NCBI GenBank assembly: GCA_024036415.1 | Contig: JAMWET010006607.1 | Span: forward strand, 1 to 64,000 | Origin: Prochilodus magdalenae | Taxonomy: Eukaryota; Chordata; Actinopteri; Characiformes; Prochilodontidae | DNA: 64,000 nt | Reading direction: 5' to 3' | The notes under the pieces: model-generated | What the model was told of the DNA's origin: nothing | What the model saw: the letters and a program-made list of their open reading frames with translations, nothing else | Databases searched by the model: none | Position numbers and translations under genes: made by a program | Part shown: positions 10,548 to 21,454 of the stretch, in pieces | How the letters are laid out: the number at the start of each line of letters is the position of its first letter | Position numbering within the stretch: position 1 is the first letter of the stretch

Positions 10548-11385
10548 GCCTAGTTGCCTTGAACCTCATTTGGCTAAAGTGCCAGGCTGAGGGAAGACAC
10601 TGGAACAGGTGATGGCCAGTGTGTAATGGATCAGTGATGATCCTGGTTCTGGAAGTGTGCAGATCCAGCAATGTGGGAAGTTTAACTCAGATAGTCTTTT
10701 CCGAATACTGGAAAACTTGGGCTCACCAGCCGCTTTATCTCCCAAAAATCCCAATAATGAATCTATTTTAACATTTGCCTGTTATAGTCAGTGTTATTTT
10801 GCGCTGCAAACGGCATACACAGGGTAAAACAACACAAGCCAGACACAAGTTTAAATATAAATGTGCTCCGTTGATGGGGGACTTTCTGAAAGGTTCTTCT
10901 TAACTGTGTCAGAATTCTGTTATTTTCATGCTGTAAAACCTTGGGTTAACTTTGCATGACTCCTTCTGGGTTTGGTTTGTTTGGAGACAAGAATCTGAAA
11001 AAATATTAATATATTATAAACACACATATTTGAAAGACAAATGCCCAAAACGTCATCAGATTTATAAAAAAAAAAAAAGAAAGAAAAAAAAGAAAAGGCC
11101 AATGATGTATTTATGAAGAAGACGACATGGCAGTTCATTTTAACTTGGGGAAAATAACACTGCCTGGAATTATTATTAGACTTCAGACTTTGAATCTGGC
11201 ACTCTATGAGTCATGCTCAGAGTTCATTTCCATAATTGTCTGGACATCTGATTAGGCAAGTGCTGTGGAGGAACAATATACTTATCAGCTCTCTGACTTC
11301 TATTCCGCATAAGAGCTTTTGGGGGATAACAATGGCCACAGAGTGGGGTCAAGGTGCCACCATCTTACAATGAGCCGTCCACTCA
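10548..11385. other. intronic sequence, no gene seen
   Basis: Contains an A-rich run at about 11067-11097. No exon or repeat family is recognised. Confidence 0.4.
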
Positions 11386-11389
11386 GATC

Positions 11390-11825
11390 CACTGAAGAGG
11401 AGTCATTCGTTTTCTGACACATTTTTGTCCACTAGCTCGCCTCGCACTTTTCGAGATATCCACACCGATCCTACTGTGGAACGTTCGATCCGGTCAGGAG
11501 TGGCTTGTATACAGCTTTTTGTTCTGACAGATTGTTTTCATAAGAAACTTTTTTTCCCCATTAAGAATGGATGGGGTGCAAAGTGCATGTCCATCTACTA
11601 TCCTTCTACTCCAACAAAAGACACCATGTCTTATACACTATCTCAGGGTAGATCCCTGAGCACAGACACAAGGTTTTTTGACCTGCACTCACCTGCTTGT
11701 CTTTTATTTACCATTCCCCTTACCTCCCATACAGTCTTATTCATATCAGACCCCAATCAAGCCCTGTTGTTTTCTTTGCCTGACAACCACCAGCCTGCGT
11801 ATACACACACACACTCACGGTAACA
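11390..11825 (+). repeat. unclassified dispersed repeat U, copy 1
   Basis: Shares ordered blocks with 23490-23830 and 23900-24365: TTTTCGAGAT, a CTTGTATACAGCT block, CCCATTAAGAATG, CATCTCAGGGTA-like, and a TTGTTTTCTTT...CACACACTCAC tail. No terminal inverted repeats, tRNA boxes or coding frame are seen. The plus-strand ORF across it is not shared between copies. Confidence 0.6.
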
Positions 11826-11989
11826 TTACTAGCCTTTGGCCAACAGCAGATACAAACCGAATCTGACAACTTGTAGCTGATCTAGATGTACCCAAGGTGG
11901 CCTTGCTGAGACATGTGGTCAAACTGGAGGCTCAGAGAGAAACTCATCGAAAACAAGAGTAGCCAACTACACAGGATCGTAGACCGTAG

Positions 11990-12130
11990 ATACCAGGCTC
12001 CTCACCTGTTGTCTTTTCTGAGACATCCATGTTGTTAGTGTTATAATCACGTGATCAAAGACTAGCTGAATCAAGCTTTGCAAATCAGTAAGTTCAACAA
12101 GTGGACTAGTTGACTAATCTCTACAGCCCC
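11990..12130 (-). repeat. diverged inverted copy of the 26.64-26.80 kb region
   Basis: CTCCTCACCTGTTGTCTTTT, then ACATCCATGTTGTTAGTGTT and AATCACGTGAT, match the reverse complement of 26710-26800. A GGACTAGTTGAC block corresponds to the end of duplicated block A'. This shows that the region around 26 kb is itself part of a dispersed family. Confidence 0.5.
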
Positions 12131-12283
12131 TAGAGCACGAATGAGAGATCTGTGACAAAGTGCACAACAGCCTCATAGAAATGAACAGCAGAAGCCAAAC
12201 CAGGGTTGGGCTTGCTGTAGTTGTTGTTTCTGCATTAATGTGTTAGTTAGTAAGTTAAACGCACGGAGGTTTCTTGATGATGG

Positions 12284-12513
12284 TGGTTGGTGTAGCTCAG
12301 TGGATAACACCCTTACCCCCAAGTAGCCACCACCACAAGTGGGAGACTGCGGTTCGAATCCCAGGCTGAGTGACTATGCTGTACTACACCAATAAGAGTC
12401 CATGGGCAAGACTCCTAACACTGCATTGGCCTACCTGTAATATGATTAACCTTGTAAGTTGCTCTGGATACGAGCGTCAGCTAAATACCGTAAATGTAAT
12501 GTAAATGTAAATG
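12284..12513 (+). mobile_element. tRNA-derived SINE, copy 1
   Basis: The tRNA-like head has an A box (TGTAGCTCAGTGG) and a B box (GGTTCGAATCC). A central ATAAGAGTCCATGGGCAAGA block and an L2-like tail (GCTCTGGATACGAGCGTCAG) with TAAATG repeats follow. This layout is that of fish tRNA-SINEs with a LINE-derived 3' end. A family-H transposon lies just beyond its tail. Confidence 0.85.
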
Positions 12514-12528
12514 ATGAGTATGCACATA

Positions 12529-13025
12529 CAGGGGTTGGACAATGAAACCGAAACACCTGGTTTTAGACCACAATCATTTATTAGTATGGTGTAGGGCCTC
12601 CTTTTGCGGCCAATACAGCGTCAGTTGGTCTTGGGAATGACATATACAAGTCCTGCACAGTGGTCAGAGGGATTTTAAGCCATTCTTCTTGCAGGATAGT
12701 CCTTCTTGGTGGTATGCTGACATTACCCTGGATACCGTGGCTCTTGATACATCACAAAGACTTGCTGTCTTGGTCACAGATGCGCCAGCAAGACGTGCAC
12801 CAACAATCTGTCCTCTTTTGAACTCTGGTATGTCACCCATAATGCTGTGTGCATTGCAGTATTTTGAGCAGAACTGTGCTCTTACCTGCTAACTGAACCT
12901 TCACACTCTGCTCTTACTGGTGCAATGTGCAATTAATGAAGATTGGCCACCAGGCTGGTCCAATTTAGCCATGAGACCTCCCACACTAAAATGACAGGTG
13001 TTTCAGTTTCATTGTCCAACCCCTG
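12529..13025 (-). mobile_element. family H terminal-repeat transposon, copy 1 (deleted form)
   Basis: The ends CAGGGGTTGGACAATGAAAC and their inverse are exact and flanked by TA at 12527-12528 and 13026-13027. It is 497 bp, 35 bp shorter than the other two copies. The missing segment lies in the block before TCCTTCTTGGTGG. The minus strand holds a Tc1-type helix-turn-helix frame (GDIPEFKRGQIVGARLAGAS), truncated by the deletion. Confidence 0.85.
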
Positions 13026-13027
13026 TA

Positions 13028-14036
13028 CATGACTTGTAACTTTTTCAACAGACCAGCCGAGTACACAGACTATAACAAACGTTCCAAATACTGTAAAATA
13101 AGATAATAGCTAAGCATAAAAACAGACTAATGAAGTACTCTTCCGACAAGATTAGTTTTACCTTCTGCCGCAGATACTCCCCCCGCAAGTGGACGAGGAG
13201 TCTGATATCTTTAGTGCACACACTGTGGCCACACTGTCAGGACTGCCAGTTGCACTTCAAAGTATACAGTGCCTCCGTGTCTCGTTCTGTGCCGGTCTGA
13301 CTCGAATCAAAGTTTTGTTGTTCCGGCTCAGTTCAGCCTAGTGAACAGGAGTCTCATCCACAGACACTTCACCCATTGTACACTGCTGTCCCTCAAAGGA
13401 CTAGTTACATCATGACTTTATTTTCAAGATTGCATCCTTCTATATGACACGCCAAACAGCAGTCTGTGATTGGTCGTTGTGTGTGTGTCACACATTTTTT
13501 CTTTTCTGTTCCATCATGTGGTTATTTCCCGCATTAAGTTGCGAAAGATATCAGACTTTTCCTAAAGAGTCTGGCAATGCGGGTTTAGTTTTACCCCAGC
13601 AGCTAAGATGATGTAACGTTCATCAAGGTTTGTCCCAGTCGAATATGCTGTAGTCAGCACATTAGTCCGTTTTATGACATGTACTCTCCTGTGTCAGTAA
13701 AGATTTTGACACATTTGACCTTTCATAAAACTAACAGCAGAAATAACCCCAGGTTATATTAATCCACTGTGCATTTATATGTTGGCAAAACAGTATGATG
13801 TTTTTTGGAAATGGAGTATGTTCTGTATGGGGAGAGCTCTGTTCTCTGTGGCCAATATCAAGACAATAAGTAAGGACCTAATAACTAAATTTCAGATTTC
13901 CTCCATAAACCATGTGGACATGCCTTTAACACTGAGATGTCTGATGTGATTGACGATCTCGTCCAAATGGCATCCAAGAGCATCACCCTATCCTCCCATG
14001 TAAAACCAACTCTGTCTAAATAGGATTGCCACAAGC
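13028..14036. other. intronic single-copy sequence
   Basis: No gene or repeat family is recognised. Small ORFs look random. Confidence 0.35.
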
Positions 14037-14668
14037 TCTGAGAGTTTTCTAAGGCTCTTGACGGCTACTACTCATCGCTCTGCCTGCAACTTGTTGTAAA
14101 GGTGCTCAGGTGCCCATTTGTCACCATGCTGGAGACCTCAAACAAGAGTCTGTACCAGAGTTTCTTCTAGTTTTGCAAACCTGAAGCAAATTCTTAATAA
14201 GTCAGTACCAGGAAAATGTTGTTCCCAAATTCCCAAATACACTCAAATTCCCAAAGCTCACTTCACATGCTTGTGCCATGTACTGTATATCAGATCCTTG
14301 CACTCACCAAACGTGAAGGAATCAGAAACTCTACAACCCCTTAGTTTTGAAAGTCTTCTGTCATCAACACATGGAAGTCCATATATGCCTGATGGAGTGA
14401 GACTATTCATCTCTGGCTGGCACCTCTGTCCCACTATGCCATTGCTCACCAAACCCCTGGGAACATCATTACAGGTGCAGTGTTGACTGTGTTCATCACC
14501 AGATGGAGTGGAATCATGTGATCTTCATTCCCACTACATCACTTATTCAAAACGTTCATATTTCTTTTTTATCAATTGGCCAACTGTTCCTCATCAACGT
14601 TTTTTGCAGCATCTCTGGCTTGTCCAGGCTTTTTATGAGCATTTTTAAAATTCATGTATATGAATATA
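14037..14668. repeat. tandem duplication, unit 1
   Basis: Shares ordered blocks with 14707-16012: CTACTACTCAT, CTTGTTGTAAAGGTGCTCAG, GTCACCATGCTGGAGA, CCAGAGTTT, AAACCCCTGGGAACATCATT and TGTCCAGGCTTTT. This unit is uninterrupted. Confidence 0.7.
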
Positions 14669-14706
14669 CACCCCTGAGGTGCAATATAGAACTTTTAAAA
14701 AGGAAC

Positions 14707-16012
14707 GCTTCTTCTCAGAGCTCTCAGTGGCTACTACTCATAACTCTGCATGCTACTTGTTGTAAAGGTGCTCAGAGTACAAGATTAATTACAGAGAATT
14801 TCAAACATGGGTGAAAACGTTAGGGTCGTCTGTGAGGGCTCATAGACTGGAACAGCAGTACTGTTGAGCCACTCAAGCTATGGGAGTGCGATTCCATTTG
14901 TCACCATGCTGGAGAGACCAATAAATGCCTGCTCCAGAGTTTACAGTCAGTTTTTCAGACTTAAAGCAAATTCCTGCATTCATCATCACAAGGACAGCTG
15001 CACCCAGAAGGAGGTGTGGGATTGCAGTGCTGTTGGGAAGGAAGATAAAGGCTACCAGTAAAACAATACATGATGATACATCTAGACTGATATGGGCAAT
15101 ATTTACTGAGCTACACATACAGAAGTCTGTCTCTCAGTATGGCGTCGGGCTGCCATGTTTGCTAATGCCACAAGCCAGACGTCTCAGCATGGGGTTGTAT
15201 AGGTTTCCTAATGGTGCCCTGTGATAATCCATCCCATGCAGCTTGAATATCCTCACATAGTTCCTGCTGATTGCAGTGCGGGGGTTGCGGTGAAGTGACA
15301 CCAGGCCTTCTGGATGTGTAATGCGTAAAAACAAACCGCATCTTGGTGCCGACCACGGTGCCTCCATACATGGATTTGTTGGTTGGACGCGTCACTGAAG
15401 ACCCGCTGCAATTCTGAGACACTTCATGACAGTCTGGTACGACACCATTGTATTCTGTTGTGGCGTTGTTATGGTGTTAAGAGCAGTCGTTGTAATGGTC
15501 GTGTTTGTAGCCCTGTTTTGCGAAGCCATCGGCCACTGGTGCTGGCACAAACAGGATTACTCATAGAAGGCATCACTGCTCATCGAACGCCAGCAATCGT
15601 GGAAGTTGGGTGAGTCAGATACAATGATAAGACCTGCCATTGCTTATGTCACAAGAACGGCCAAGCATGAAATTGTAATTATTCTCATGTCTCTTGGTTT
15701 TGACTGTTTTCTGTCAGCTAAACATGGACGTCCAGATATACTGGCTGGGGTGGACAGTGGTTAATTGAATTATGTCCGGTTGGCATCTTTTTCCCATATG
15801 GCCATTGCCCTCTAAACCCCTGGGAACATCATTACTGGCATTGCGTTGACTATGTTTATCAGCAGAAGGAGCAGAAACATGATCGTCATTCCCACCACAT
15901 CATCACATAGCCAAACCTCTCACATTTCTCCTTGTCAAAAGATGAAAACCTTAATTGCAACATATCTGGCCTGTCCAGGCTTTTAATATATATTTTTAAA
16001 ATTCATACAAAA
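14707..16012. repeat. tandem duplication, unit 2 (split by a transposon)
   Basis: The left part, to about 14985, and the right part, from about 15693, match unit 1 in order. The intervening ~700 bp is a family-B transposon fragment. The two units are clearly diverged, so the duplication is old. Confidence 0.7.
14990..15692 (-). pseudogene. family B Tc1-like element, copy 1
   Basis: The left end GCTGCACCCAGAAGGAGG matches the family terminal repeat. The right end is truncated. On the minus strand, broken frames carry transposase pieces: a CTCCATAC-side block that reads MYGGTVVGTKMRFVF (compare the intact VWRHRGQHQDE version at 63.5 kb) and a C-terminal piece, EDIQAAWDGLSQGTIR. The catalytic middle is deleted. 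It sits inside unit 2 of the 14-16 kb duplication. Confidence 0.7.
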
Positions 16013-17555
16013 GAGCTGAACGAACTTTTTGTGACTGGAAAATCAGTGCTAACATCTTTGTGCGTGAACTTGGCATAAATTCCAGTCTAACGCCTTGCCC
16101 TTATCTGGTAGCATCTGTGTGCAAACAATACTACGGTGGTAATTCGAAGCTGAGGTGAGAACACCGATCCCAAGAGGCCTGATGGGGCTTGCGTTTCCAC
16201 ATGGCTCCAAAATAACAGCACCAAAGTTCACCTCCTCCAGCCTGGTGCTGTTGTTGCTGTCTCTCCGGCTATATTAAAATTCAACAGGCAGCCAGAAGCC
16301 CAAACAAACAAACACTCTACACCTCAGAGTACACTGAATTCCTTATGGTTGGATGTGCACACTGACTGATGGAGGGAAGAAGTATACCTGAAAGCGTTTT
16401 TTTCTGGACAACTCTCCACCAAGGGAACAAATCGGCATTAGTACCATGGCTGGTTTGGAGGGTTTTACTTTAGGGAGGTGGGTCGTAATCTGACATTACT
16501 CCCTGATGTCTCGGCAATGTTATACAGCAAACAATAAGGAAAAAGAGCTAAAAAACTGATGTATTGCTCTGAATGGCAGGCATGGGTACACTGTAGAGTG
16601 CTGATGCCAGTTGGCATCCATGGGATATCGATTTGACTGAACTGGTCAACTGTGTTAGTTCATTCTTTAATCCTGAACAAGTTCAGCAAGTTTGGCAGGC
16701 AGTGTGACTTGTGCCCTAACAGAGCTATAATAAGACAAATCCAATAACGTCCCCTGGCACCGCATCTGTAATCACCTCCTTCAATCTAGGAGCCATTATG
16801 ACTGGCCTCTTATCAGTCAATAGGACCTGCTCTAGGATAATGATAATAGCTGACATTTGCTGAAGGACAGTGAGCGAGTAACATATTGTCCAGTGAAATG
16901 TGGCTTTCAGTAAATTGGTCCAGATTACCCAGGGGCTATGGGGAAATGCCATTGTGTGGCTACAGCCGCAGTCTGTTTCAGCCTTGTGACTCAGCATGGG
17001 ATTAAAATGAGGCACAGTTATGTTTCTCCACTCCTCTATGACTTTCCTGAAAAGTGCAATGCAGGACGCGCCTCTTGGGTATTAACGGCCTCGACTGGCA
17101 CAGAGCACCCTCTCTGACACGTTAACCTAAAACAGGCCATTCAGATCAGAACAGGCATGAGGCAAGAAAATGGATTCATCAAGATAGGAAAATAGGAAAT
17201 GTTAATTACAATAATTAAAAACAGCAAATCCACTAAACTGTGAGGCGTCATCCGTGAGCTGCTTAATGCAGTTGGAAATGTACAGGTGAAGACGGAGTGA
17301 AAGTTAATGAGCAGCTTTTTCAATAAGCTGAAAATATTACACTCTCTTTTTATAGACAGTCTTCTTACTAACGGCCTTGTAAAACCCAACAACGCTGTGT
17401 TTCATTTCTGCACCTCTGCGCTGGTCCTGCTGTAAGCAATAGCTCTAAGCATGGTCACATATGCATTCCTAAGAATGGTCAGGCTTTACATTGTGGCATA
17501 AGAGCATCCGTGCATACCTCATTCTGAGGACGGGTGGTTATTACTTCACAGCTTC
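16013..17555. other. intronic single-copy sequence
   Basis: No gene, exon or repeat family is recognised in this stretch. Small frames look random. Confidence 0.35.
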
Positions 17556-17559
17556 ATTA

Positions 17560-18030
17560 TCATGATGAATATTTCATACGGCTCAGGCTGATCTGCAATA
17601 TTCATTTCCATGTCTGGAGTAATCTCATTGGAGGCTGTTGAGAAGCAAATGTGCAGGTCTCTTCCCAATAGCTGTCATGCGTGACATGGTGCTATTGCAT
17701 TATGGCTATGGTTATGTAAGCTTCGAAACTGACGAAGCTTCACAGGACTCCAATCACCTGCTTGTGAAATTAACAGGACGAAGGCTTTTTCAGATCATAC
17801 ATAATTCAACAGACTTCATATTTCTATTTTTAGTCCCCAGGCGTTCATTTGTAAGTGACTGGGTGAAGCGGCACTCGGGCAATTTCGTAGTGCTTGCTAT
17901 TTATTCATTTGGCATCCCACAGGCTGAGGATCGCTCTTGACAACTGATTTAGTTTGTGAACCTGCCGCTGATAATTTATTAACATAAATAATGAGAATTA
18001 TGCCATCACCCTGCGGTCATGGATAAGGTG
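17560..18030. other. candidate conserved non-coding element
   Basis: Single-copy in the window, free of repeat signatures, and rich in homeodomain- and POU-like AT motifs (TGATGAATATTTCAT, GCAATATTCATTTCC, TTATTAACATAAATAATGAG). The GAAGCTTC palindrome region at 17718-17740 is also notable. The look is that of a developmental enhancer, but conservation cannot be tested here. Confidence 0.25.
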
Positions 18031-18424
18031 TGTCCCAATTCCAGACGTTTCCTGGCCAGATTATGGGCCGAACCTTAAAGAATATTGTTGCTTCTTTCAA
18101 AACTTCAGACAGAACCAGAGCTATCAGACATGTTGTTAAGGCATATGGATACCCTGTTCCAAAGGGTTATCCTGTGTTTGTTTGTTTTTAACATCCTGGA
18201 CATAATCACGTCTTTAAAAGATTTAAAAGGAATTTTTGTGTGCAAGGGACAAAACTGAAAGCCAATATTGGTTGGCTGCGACCTTTGGGCCCTCAAGCAG
18301 CACAATTCTGTAGTGGAATCTGCATGGGCTGAGGATCACTGGACAAACCCCACATGCAAAGACAAAAACAGATATAAACAGGATCCAGAGGTGCCGCCTT
18401 ATTCTCTGGGTGCTAGAGAAGGTT

Positions 18425-18842
18425 TCTAAAGAGTCACCTTATGTGTTTAAGGAGGAAGTAACTTCAGGCTGGGGTGTGAAATGGAATTCATAGTTTGAGA
18501 GGAGGGGGTACCATAGAGTTAATGTCTCATTCGATGTGTTGAAAATGGTTCCAAAGCAGCGGTTAATGATTGGTCAAAAAGGAGTGACTGCATTTGGCTG
18601 TGCCAAAGGTCAAACGTGTCTACCAACAGTGGCTAAAATCCGCTGTGCCTTAAAAGACGTCCACCAAATCGGGTGCCCAACTGCGCAATTCTTTGATGCA
18701 AGAGTGGTTGGACATTGATGCTGCCTACATCCAGAAACATGTCCGATACATGCCAAATTGAGTCGCAGCCGTTTGTGGAGGTATTACACACTATTAGGCT
18801 GGTTTCAGTCATGGGTGTTTAATTTTTTTGGTCTAGTGTGCT
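18425..18842 (+). pseudogene. family G Tc1-like remnant, copy 2
   Basis: Matches the other family-G copies from GAGTCACCTTATGTGTTTAA through GGTTAATGATTGGT, GTCTACCAACAGTGGCTAAA (end of a helix-turn-helix, VYQQWLK) and GCAAGAGTGGTTGGACATTG to the end GGTCTAGTGTGCT. The centre with the catalytic residues is missing and the left terminal repeat is lost. Confidence 0.65.
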
Positions 18843-18844
18843 AA

Positions 18845-19300
18845 TGCTGTATAATTAATTGTTCTACTTATAGCCTTAGCTGTTATGTAACACATTAGCA
18901 TTTAAGCACATCATAATCAGATCACAAACGCAGCTGGCTAGTTCAGGACCTAACAGGCTACCAACTTTTATTAGCAGTAGAAGTGACAATGACAACTAAA
19001 TGCCTTACTGGGAAGCTGCACCCATATCGTTATTACTGGACCATGGGCACCCTAGAGAATGACTCATTCTAATTACCGAACTAGGTAGCTCTAGGGGAAC
19101 CGAAATGCACCTGTTTCGCCCTTTTTCTGCCCTAAGGTATATCCACTATTGTAAACGGATGCTTTGATGGCCTGTCACAGGAAATTGGCTACTCTAACTT
19201 ACATTGACAGAAAGTTCTGGTTGCCCTAAAGGCCTAGGTCTAAGGAAACATGGCTAATTCCACAGCGGCTGGTTCTGTATATCCAGACAATACTGTTTCT
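18845..19300. other. intronic sequence, no gene seen
   Basis: No gene or repeat family is recognised between family-G copy 2 and the long GA tract. Confidence 0.35.
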
Positions 19301-19305
19301 CTCTC

Positions 19306-19393
19306 GGAGAGAAAGAAAGAAAGAGAGAGAGATAAAGAGAGCGAGAGAGAAAGACAGAAAGAGAGAAAGAAAGAGAGAGAGAGACAGACAGAC

Positions 19394-19469
<76 letters not shown>

Positions 19470-19582
19470 AGAGAGAAGGAAAGAAAGAAAGAAAGAGTGA
19501 GAGAGAGAGAAAAAGAGAGAGAGAGAGAAAAAGAGAGAGAGAGAGAGAGAGAGAGCGAGAAAGAAAGAGAGAGAGAGAGAGC

Positions 19583-19629
<47 letters not shown>

Positions 19630-19653
19630 AGAGAGAGAGAGAAAACGGGAGAA

Positions 19654-19733
<80 letters not shown>

Positions 19734-19746
19734 GAGAGAGAGAGAC
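19306..19746. repeat. long GA purine tract
   Basis: About 440 bp of (GA)n with GAAA and GAC interruptions. It gives spurious Arg/Glu or Ser/Leu open frames up to about 210 codons. In fam184a transcripts (minus strand) it would be a CU-rich tract. Confidence 0.97.
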
Positions 19747-19889
19747 GGGTGGGGCAAGCGTGGTGAGGGGGGCAGGGGTAGCAGACGGTATGCAAATCCA
19801 TTTACAGTCACAGGACGGCTCTAAAGTAAATCCCATACACACAAACACAAAAACACACTGCAGGGACGAGGTGCAGAACCAGGACTAAT

Positions 19890-20390
19890 CTACGTTAGGC
19901 TTGGTTGAGATCGGTCTGTTACGTGCTATGAGCTTAGCCAGCTGGAGTCAGATTAGGGCATCATTTTGATGAGTAAAGATTGGGTGTATGATTTCACCGG
20001 GATATTGATATCCCCCTTAGCACCCCAAACTAACAGGCCTGCCAGCAGGCCTCCTTGCTTGCTGTGGGCAACCTTACATCTTCTCAAAACCCAGTAAGCG
20101 CCTGGTAGTGCTTCATTGCTTGAGGTGGTACACCCTAAAGCATGAGCTGTGAATGATACTGCCAGTACTTCTGTATCCTTACCATTACAGTGTATGAGTC
20201 ATCCTCTTATTGGTGTGGCAAGGAGCTAGGATCTGGGTCAGGCCGACAGGGAGAGCAGCCTTGCACACCAGTCGATACAGGATCTCTGAACAGATACAGG
20301 GCAAGGAGTTTCCCCTCTTAATGTACCCATGAGATCTGAGCAGTCACTCTCAGTCCAAGTTCCAGAGGAACCCACACACATACTTGTGTT
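19890..20390. other. intronic sequence, no gene seen
   Basis: No gene or repeat family is recognised. A short GGCCTGCCAGCAGGCC palindrome lies near 20036. Confidence 0.35.
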
Positions 20391-20394
20391 CTCC

Positions 20395-20630
20395 CTGAGC
20401 TGATTTGGCTGAACTAGCTGATTTGGCCCATGAAGGCTTGATTATTATCTGATAAGTTAAAGCAGGTGTGTTGGCTCCGGCCTGTGCACCCACTGCCCTG
20501 CAGTTTCAAGTATTCCCTGCCAGGATGCACCTAATTCAGCTCATGAAGTGCTTGTTAATCACTTGATAAGCTGGATCAGATGCGCTGGGGCAGGCAATAG
20601 GATGTGCAGGGCACTGGGTCTTCATTAAGG
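20395..20630 (+). repeat. two direct copies of a short dispersed repeat
   Basis: AGCTGATTTGGCCCATGAAG followed by a GATAAGTTAAAGCAGGTGTG block (first copy), and CAGCTCATGAAGTGCTTG followed by GATAAGCTGGATCAGATGCG (second copy), are diverged versions of one unit. Each is followed by a GGGCA/TGTGCAGGGC end. The unit resembles a common fish repeat around a TCAGGTGTGTTG motif. Confidence 0.45.
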
Positions 20631-20634
20631 CTTA

Positions 20635-21275
20635 AAATATTTGCCCATGCTTGCCCATATCTGCCAACACTGCCAAGAGTCTTCCTATCTCTTTTCCCTT
20701 TTCCACCCACTGCGTTCCCAAATGGTTTATGTTAAGCTCCTGATTTCACAGTGATGCACATCCAGTGGGTATTTCTCAGCTTCTGTGTGATACGTATCAG
20801 TAGACCTGGTACAAAACCCAGCGGCACAGGTAAGCATGCGCAAACGACCCTGCCTGATGTGCACCACTGCACACTGTGCGCACCCTCAACCCTATGCTCT
20901 GCTCGGTTTCAGTTTTGCCACTGAACATGGATGAAACACACTTCCAAATTACAGCACATTTGGTGTGAGGCCTACCCTACTTTACCACTAACCACATCAG
21001 CACATACCATGCCATGTCAACGTGCACAGAGAACCCTGTGAAAAAACGACACTACCAAACACGCTAAACAGGCAAGCTGTGGAGGCACCAAGGGGAAACT
21101 CCAACACTGGATCCAACAAGGCTAATCAAGTCAAGGTGATGCATACACTGACACGTTCACTCGTCTTCCTCTCTCGTAAAATGTTTCTACACGATCTTTT
21201 ATGCACTGCAAATTGTAGATGTTAAATATAAGACTAATTGAAAGGGATTTAATGCACATCCCTGTATTTATGATA
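20635..21275. other. intronic sequence, no gene seen
   Basis: No exon or repeat is recognised. Small ORFs are unsupported. Confidence 0.35.
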
Positions 21276-21276
21276 T

Positions 21277-21298
21277 ATAGAGAGAGAAAGAGAGAGAG

Positions 21299-21387
<89 letters not shown>

Positions 21388-21396
21388 AAGAGAGAA

Positions 21397-21443
<47 letters not shown>

Positions 21444-21453
21444 AAGAGAGAGA
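21277..21453. repeat. second GA purine tract
   Basis: About 175 bp of (GA)n and GAAA repeats in the same strand orientation as the tract at 19.3 kb. Confidence 0.95.
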
Positions 21454-21454
21454 C

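Noticed and set aside
19226..19888. Open frames of 185-212 codons of Arg/Glu or Ser/Leu
   Set aside because: They result from the GA tract and have no other sequence content.
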